Origin: Bacillota bacterium
Lineage (GTDB): Bacteria > Bacillota > Clostridia > Lachnospirales > Anaerotignaceae
Direction of reading: 5' to 3'
Assembly: GCA_030526765.1 (NCBI GenBank)
Contig: JAUNCB010000107.1
Span: 1-5,376 of the forward strand
Length of the DNA stretch: 5,376 bases
The notes beneath the pieces are model-generated. The model was given only the letters and a program-made list of their open reading frames with translations. It searched no databases and was not told the DNA's origin. The translations under genes and the position numbers were made by a program. Below, in pieces: positions 5,012-5,376 of this stretch (position 1 is its first letter; each line of letters starts with the position of its first letter).

Positions 5012-5031
5012 AAAGAAAAAATACTTGTATA
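5004..5031 (-). promoter_or_regulatory. Promoter for the SIMPL-domain gene
   Basis: On the minus strand a perfect TATAAT lies at 5009-5004. TATACA (5031-5026, four of six matches to TTGACA) lies 16 bases upstream. The predicted start is near 4997. Its -10 overlaps the -10 of the divergent kinase promoter. Confidence 0.6.
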
Positions 5032-5050
5032 TCGTTTGGAGTTGAAAAAT

Positions 5051-5376
5051 ATGAAACAGACCTTAGTGATCGGTTCCGCTGTTGTGGATGTGATCGTCAA
5101 TATTCCCCATCTGCCCCATACGGGGGAGGATGTGCATATCAGCCGTCAGACCCGTTCCCTGGGCGGCTGTGCCTTTCTGGTAAGTGATATCCTCAGACAT
5201 TTCGCTGCGCCCTACAGCCTTTGTACTGCTGTGGGCACGGGGATTTACGGGGATTTTGTGGGCAAAAAGCTGGAGGAGCGGGGGGTGCCCATTTATGTGC
5301 GCCGTCCCGAAGAAAATGGCTGCTGCTACTGCATGGTGGAAACGGAAAAGGGCGGAGAACGCAGCTTTATTGTGGA
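5051..5376 (+). CDS. PfkB/ribokinase-family carbohydrate (or nucleoside) kinase, N-terminal part (3' truncated by window edge)
   Basis: ATG 5051 follows GGAG (5038-5041) by nine bases, and the frame stays open to the window edge (108 residues). The family phosphorylates sugars or nucleosides with ATP in the cytoplasm. Visible features are the first strand LVIGSAVVDVIV with the substrate-contacting Asp13, the lid region HLPHTGEDVH, and the first PfkB glycine motif (LGGCA, 37-41). AVGTGIYGDFVGKKLEERGV (60-79) and a Cys-rich NGCCYCMVETEKGGERSF strand follow. The ATP site and catalytic GAGD motif lie beyond the edge, so substrate and activity cannot be judged. In ribokinase-type proteins the glycine motif is usually followed by a substrate-binding Asn (GGxxxN); here position 43 is Leu. 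Full length is normally about 300-320 residues. Confidence 0.88.
   Translation, partial: MKQTLVIGSAVVDVIVNIPHLPHTGEDVHISRQTRSLGGCAFLVSDILRHFAAPYSLCTAVGTGIYGDFVGKKLEERGVPIYVRRPEENGCCYCMVETEKGGERSFIV

Overview
The window reads like a chromosomal segment of an anaerobic, low-to-mid GC Firmicute, most likely class Clostridia (Lachnospirales/Eubacteriales-type). The support is indirect: strong AGGAGG-type Shine-Dalgarno sites, sigma-A-type promoters with A-rich upstream tracts, many compact intrinsic terminators, and the protein set (PotD, a clostridial-type PurF variant starting MGGFFGV, a SIMPL protein, a PfkB kinase). No mobile element, CRISPR array, tRNA or rRNA is visible.

Layout, left to right. 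1-365 (+) is the C-terminal third of a PotD-type spermidine/putrescine-binding protein, whose operon lies off the left edge; it ends in an intrinsic terminator. 366-552 has no gene but holds two nested inverted-repeat structures. 574-924 (+) is a small unrecognised protein, probably with a TTG start. A perfect bidirectional terminator (926-962) separates it from a convergent TauE/SafE-type (TSUP) membrane transporter (965-1741, -). A divergent promoter region follows, with a short palindrome between the two promoters. It also drives a small, apparently highly expressed lipoprotein of unknown function (1959-2450, +). That gene converges on a second bidirectional terminator shared with a PurF homologue (2506-3933, -). 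Upstream of purF are its own promoter and a 5'-terminal hairpin, then a secreted SIMPL/DUF541 protein (4172-4891, -) with its terminator. The SIMPL gene and a PfkB-family sugar/nucleoside kinase (5051 to the right edge, +) are divergently transcribed from promoters whose -10 boxes overlap.

How the genes work together: almost every gene is a separate transcription unit with its own promoter and/or terminator, so this is a patchwork of single-gene units rather than an operon or an island. Two have a loose nucleotide/PRPP theme (PurF homologue, PfkB kinase), and potD belongs to polyamine uptake.

The most notable item is the PurF homologue. Its phosphoribosyltransferase half keeps an intact PRPP loop and four candidate Fe-S cysteines. 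Its N-terminal glutaminase half has lost the catalytic cysteine (Gly at position 2) and the other residues expected for glutamine binding and catalysis. I therefore infer that it is not an ordinary glutamine-dependent PurF. I see no wholly new multi-gene system in the window.
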